In this document: positions 60,781 to 64,000 of the stretch, in pieces
Layout: each line of letters starts with the position of its first letter
How positions within the stretch are numbered: the stretch's first letter is position 1
NCBI GenBank assembly: GCA_949152475.1
Contig: OX424564.1
Location: 10,168,001-10,232,000, forward strand
Direction of reading: 5' to 3'
Source of the DNA: Terebella lapidaria
Taxonomy: Eukaryota > Annelida > Polychaeta > Terebellida > Terebellidae
Length of the DNA stretch: 64,000 nucleotides
Position numbers and translations under genes: made by a program
Notes under the pieces: model-generated
What the model saw: only the letters and a program-made list of their open reading frames with translations
The model's database searches: none
Told to the model about the DNA's origin: nothing

Positions 60781-62167
60781 TCCCATTGGGGACTCTCGGA
60801 ACGGATCCTCTAAAACTGAGGACGTAACAGGCTCATGACACACATACAGTCCATGTAGATGACTTGCACACATCATGGGAAAACAAAGTTTATTTAGTTT
60901 TACTCATGTAAAAGTCCACCTGAATATTTAACCTGCATCACACCACGATCCTGATTTTCCCCACTATTTAAACTATGGAATGACTGCTGTGCAACCGGGA
61001 TGTCGCAAAACTTTGTCTGGCAGCCAATGTGGAACAAACAACTCATAATAACTGTATATGCCATAACAATAGCACGTTCTTCCCCAATAATGTAACCCCA
61101 TCATCCACCCGAAATGAATGCAGACATGTGCGTCTTGAAAGAAACTCGATATAGAATGGTTCATTAAATGAATTAAAGGTTTGGCAGATACTGTTTTGCA
61201 TGTCTTTCTCGTATCAGATATTCTTGTCTTTCATCTGCCACGCCTGGCATGAGGTTGTGAGGAATGGTGCATTACTGGCAGTGATTATTTTCACAAGAAG
61301 TTTTTTGCACTTATTTGGGAATCCACCGATAGTGCTCCTCTGGTGACCCAGATCGCCAGTGACCCAGAAATAACTTTGCGAGATGATATTGGCCAGCTTT
61401 TATAAATATTGGATTACATAAAACATCTCCACTGAATAAAATTTCAGAAACTGAAACTTTTCATGAATTTGTGGAGGGTTATTTTGCCGATTGATCATAG
61501 GTAGATGGTAGCGACACCACTTTTCTTCCAAAAATTCCTACAAGAAATGGAACAGCAAAACAAATAGCCGGTCAAGACCGAATGTTACTCCTGGGGCACA
61601 TAACTTGTCAGGAAGAAATAACTGGAAACTTTGGTGGTTGCCCACTCTTGGCGTCAAAAGCCTAATCTTGTCGGATGTGCTAGGTTCAATCATTGTCCAC
61701 AGTGTTGCTTGTCGAACTGTGGTTGATATGTGGCCGTTTACACAGAAGTGGCACTGAAGCAAAGAAACAGTCGGTGTTGCCAAACAATCCCGGGATGGGG
61801 ATGAATATCGATTGCCTATATCAGATTATTTGTAGGTTGTATATTAATCTAGAACATAGTACAAGCACACCTTCATTATAACTGCTGCATGTTCATTTTT
61901 TTCGTATTTCACTACATATTTTACCCGCCAAGGTGTGCATTTGCGTGTACATGTACACCTCTCACATCAATTTAACAAGGTCGGTAGTAGTTATATTTTG
62001 TCTGAATCTCTTAGTTAGTAATGTATGCTGGTACATGATTGCAACTCCTGACACAACTTTGAATATCTATGTAAGCAGCTGGGAGTTATATATTGGTAGT
62101 TGTACTAGATGTTGTAGACAATTTCAAGAATGAAATTCATGGGAATGTCACACCCGAAGAAACAGAG
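60781..62167. repeat. Tandem duplication, copy 1 (1,387 bp)
   Basis: It begins TCCCATTGGGGACTCTCGG and ends AACAGAG. I see only three differences from copy 2 (at about 60,823, 61,282 and 61,405), so the event is very recent. It includes the dispersed repeat of 57.4 kb. No gene recognised. Confidence 0.95.
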
Positions 62168-63553
62168 TCCCATTGGGGACTCTCGGAACGGATCCTCTAA
62201 AACTGATGACGTAACAGGCTCATGACACACATACAGTCCATGTAGATGACTTGCACACATCATGGGAAAACAAAGTTTATTTAGTTTTACTCATGTAAAA
62301 GTCCACCTGAATATTTAACCTGCATCACACCACGATCCTGATTTTCCCCACTATTTAAACTATGGAATGACTGCTGTGCAACCGGGATGTCGCAAAACTT
62401 TGTCTGGCAGCCAATGTGGAACAAACAACTCATAATAACTGTATATGCCATAACAATAGCACGTTCTTCCCCAATAATGTAACCCCATCATCCACCCGAA
62501 ATGAATGCAGACATGTGCGTCTTGAAAGAAACTCGATATAGAATGGTTCATTAAATGAATTAAAGGTTTGGCAGATACTGTTTTGCATGTCTTTCTCGTA
62601 TCAGATATTCTTGTCTTTCATCTGCCACGCCTGGCATGAGGTTGTGAGGAATGGTGCATTACTGGCAATGATTATTTTCACAAGAAGTTTTTTGCACTTA
62701 TTTGGGAATCCACCGATAGTGCTCCTCTGGTGACCCAGATCGCCAGTGACCCAGAAATAACTTTGCGAGATGATATTGGCCAGCTTTTATACATATTGGA
62801 TTACATAAAACATCTCCACTGAATAAAATTTCAGAAACTGAAACTTTTCATGAATTTGTGGAGGGTTATTTTGCCGATTGATCATAGGTAGATGGTAGCG
62901 ACACCACTTTTCTTCCAAAAATTCCTACAAGAAATGGAACAGCAAAACAAATAGCCGGTCAAGACCGAATGTTACTCCTGGGGCACATAACTTGTCAGGA
63001 AGAAATAACTGGAAACTTTGGTGGTTGCCCACTCTTGGCGTCAAAAGCCTAATCTTGTCGGATGTGCTAGGTTCAATCATTGTCCACAGTGTTGCTTGTC
63101 GAACTGTGGTTGATATGTGGCCGTTTACACAGAAGTGGCACTGAAGCAAAGAAACAGTCGGTGTTGCCAAACAATCCCGGGATGGGGATGAATATCGATT
63201 GCCTATATCAGATTATTTGTAGGTTGTATATTAATCTAGAACATAGTACAAGCACACCTTCATTATAACTGCTGCATGTTCATTTTTTTCGTATTTCACT
63301 ACATATTTTACCCGCCAAGGTGTGCATTTGCGTGTACATGTACACCTCTCACATCAATTTAACAAGGTCGGTAGTAGTTATATTTTGTCTGAATCTCTTA
63401 GTTAGTAATGTATGCTGGTACATGATTGCAACTCCTGACACAACTTTGAATATCTATGTAAGCAGCTGGGAGTTATATATTGGTAGTTGTACTAGATGTT
63501 GTAGACAATTTCAAGAATGAAATTCATGGGAATGTCACACCCGAAGAAACAGA
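62168..63553. repeat. Tandem duplication, copy 2
   Basis: Head-to-tail with copy 1; the original sequence resumes at 63,554 (ACGATATACAC). The junction between the copies shows no inserted bases. Confidence 0.95.
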
Positions 63554-64000
63554 ACGATATACACATGATATACCAGAAATGGTCCTGGAGCATATACAAA
63601 TTCATAGCTGTGCTATCAACAGTAGGTCCCGTTGATCCCGTGGATCAAACGGCGGGGTTTATACTCAAATCTGTATCTGGTAAAACATTCAGCCAGATCC
63701 AGACCCTCATCAGACACCGAGATAAAAATCAGTGCTGCATGACTCGACTTCAGTGTCATGTAGCACGTGTGTCATGTTGGGTAATGATCGATAATTCGGC
63801 GATGTTTGTTGAAAATTCTGGTTTGGCTTTGCAGAATCATCCGATTTCACCAAATTTCACGATTATTGAAGCCATGGGATAAACGATGTTATAGATGAAT
63901 ATAAAGGCTCGATATATCCCGAAATCTATCACATTTGTTATGGACTTGATAATGATTTGAGGTTTCGGCCGTTATCGGCTTCGGATGTGTCTTTCCAAAG
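63554..64000. other. Unassigned DNA to the window end
   Basis: A 121-codon plus frame (63,517-63,882) starts in the duplicated part and runs into this stretch. It has no recognised domain and its first ~12 codons would be duplicate-derived, so I do not call it a gene. Confidence 0.4.

Noticed and set aside
63517-63882. 121-codon plus frame at the end of the tandem duplication
   Set aside because: No recognised domain, a start inside the duplicated DNA, and no sign of splice sites or coding composition.

Overview
The window is eukaryotic and almost certainly from an animal. Coding density is very low, the one intact host gene is a seven-transmembrane receptor whose coding exon starts at a splice acceptor, and the rest is layered repeats. 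The receptor type, a short-LTR Ty1/copia element and a Penelope-like reverse transcriptase relic together suggest a marine lophotrochozoan, most likely a mollusc. That assignment is inference; nothing here fixes the species.

Layout. Bases 1-1.76 kb are an old copy of the local repeat segment with a three-copy tandem repeat. A broken Ty1/copia element lies at 1,766-6,486 (minus strand, 152-155 bp LTRs, ACAAG target duplication). From 6.5 to 11.6 kb there is unassigned DNA, a diverged repeat copy and a Penelope-like RT relic. From 11.6 to 38.3 kb runs a direct tandem array of four large units, about 5.5, 6.5, 6.6 and 8.1 kb; the last is enlarged by internal duplications of about 0.6 and 2.56 kb. 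Units 2 and 3 share an 860 bp DNA-transposon-like insertion at the same base, and units 1 and 4 keep the empty site. Diverged copies of the same segment flank the array at 8.8-11.6, 38.3-40.1 and 50.4-55.0 kb.

A 7.1 kb Polinton-like element occupies 40,123-47,232. It has long terminal inverted repeats made of a minisatellite rich in TGACGTAA, a 6 bp target duplication (AACGGG), an uninterrupted 520-codon packaging-ATPase-like ORF and a small C2H2 zinc-finger ORF. A diverged paralogue of its empty insertion site survives at about 9,131-9,165.

The receptor exon (48,972-50,292, minus) lies between the Polinton-like element and the right-hand repeat copy. No counterpart of it was seen in the other copies of the segment, so the amplification appears to have multiplied flanking DNA without the gene. 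From 55 to 64 kb I recognise no host gene; this part holds a G+C-rich island, a 20 bp minisatellite, a dispersed repeat and a very recent 1,387 bp tandem duplication.

No rRNA, tRNA or CRISPR array was recognised. All alignments were read by eye, so similarity statements are approximate.
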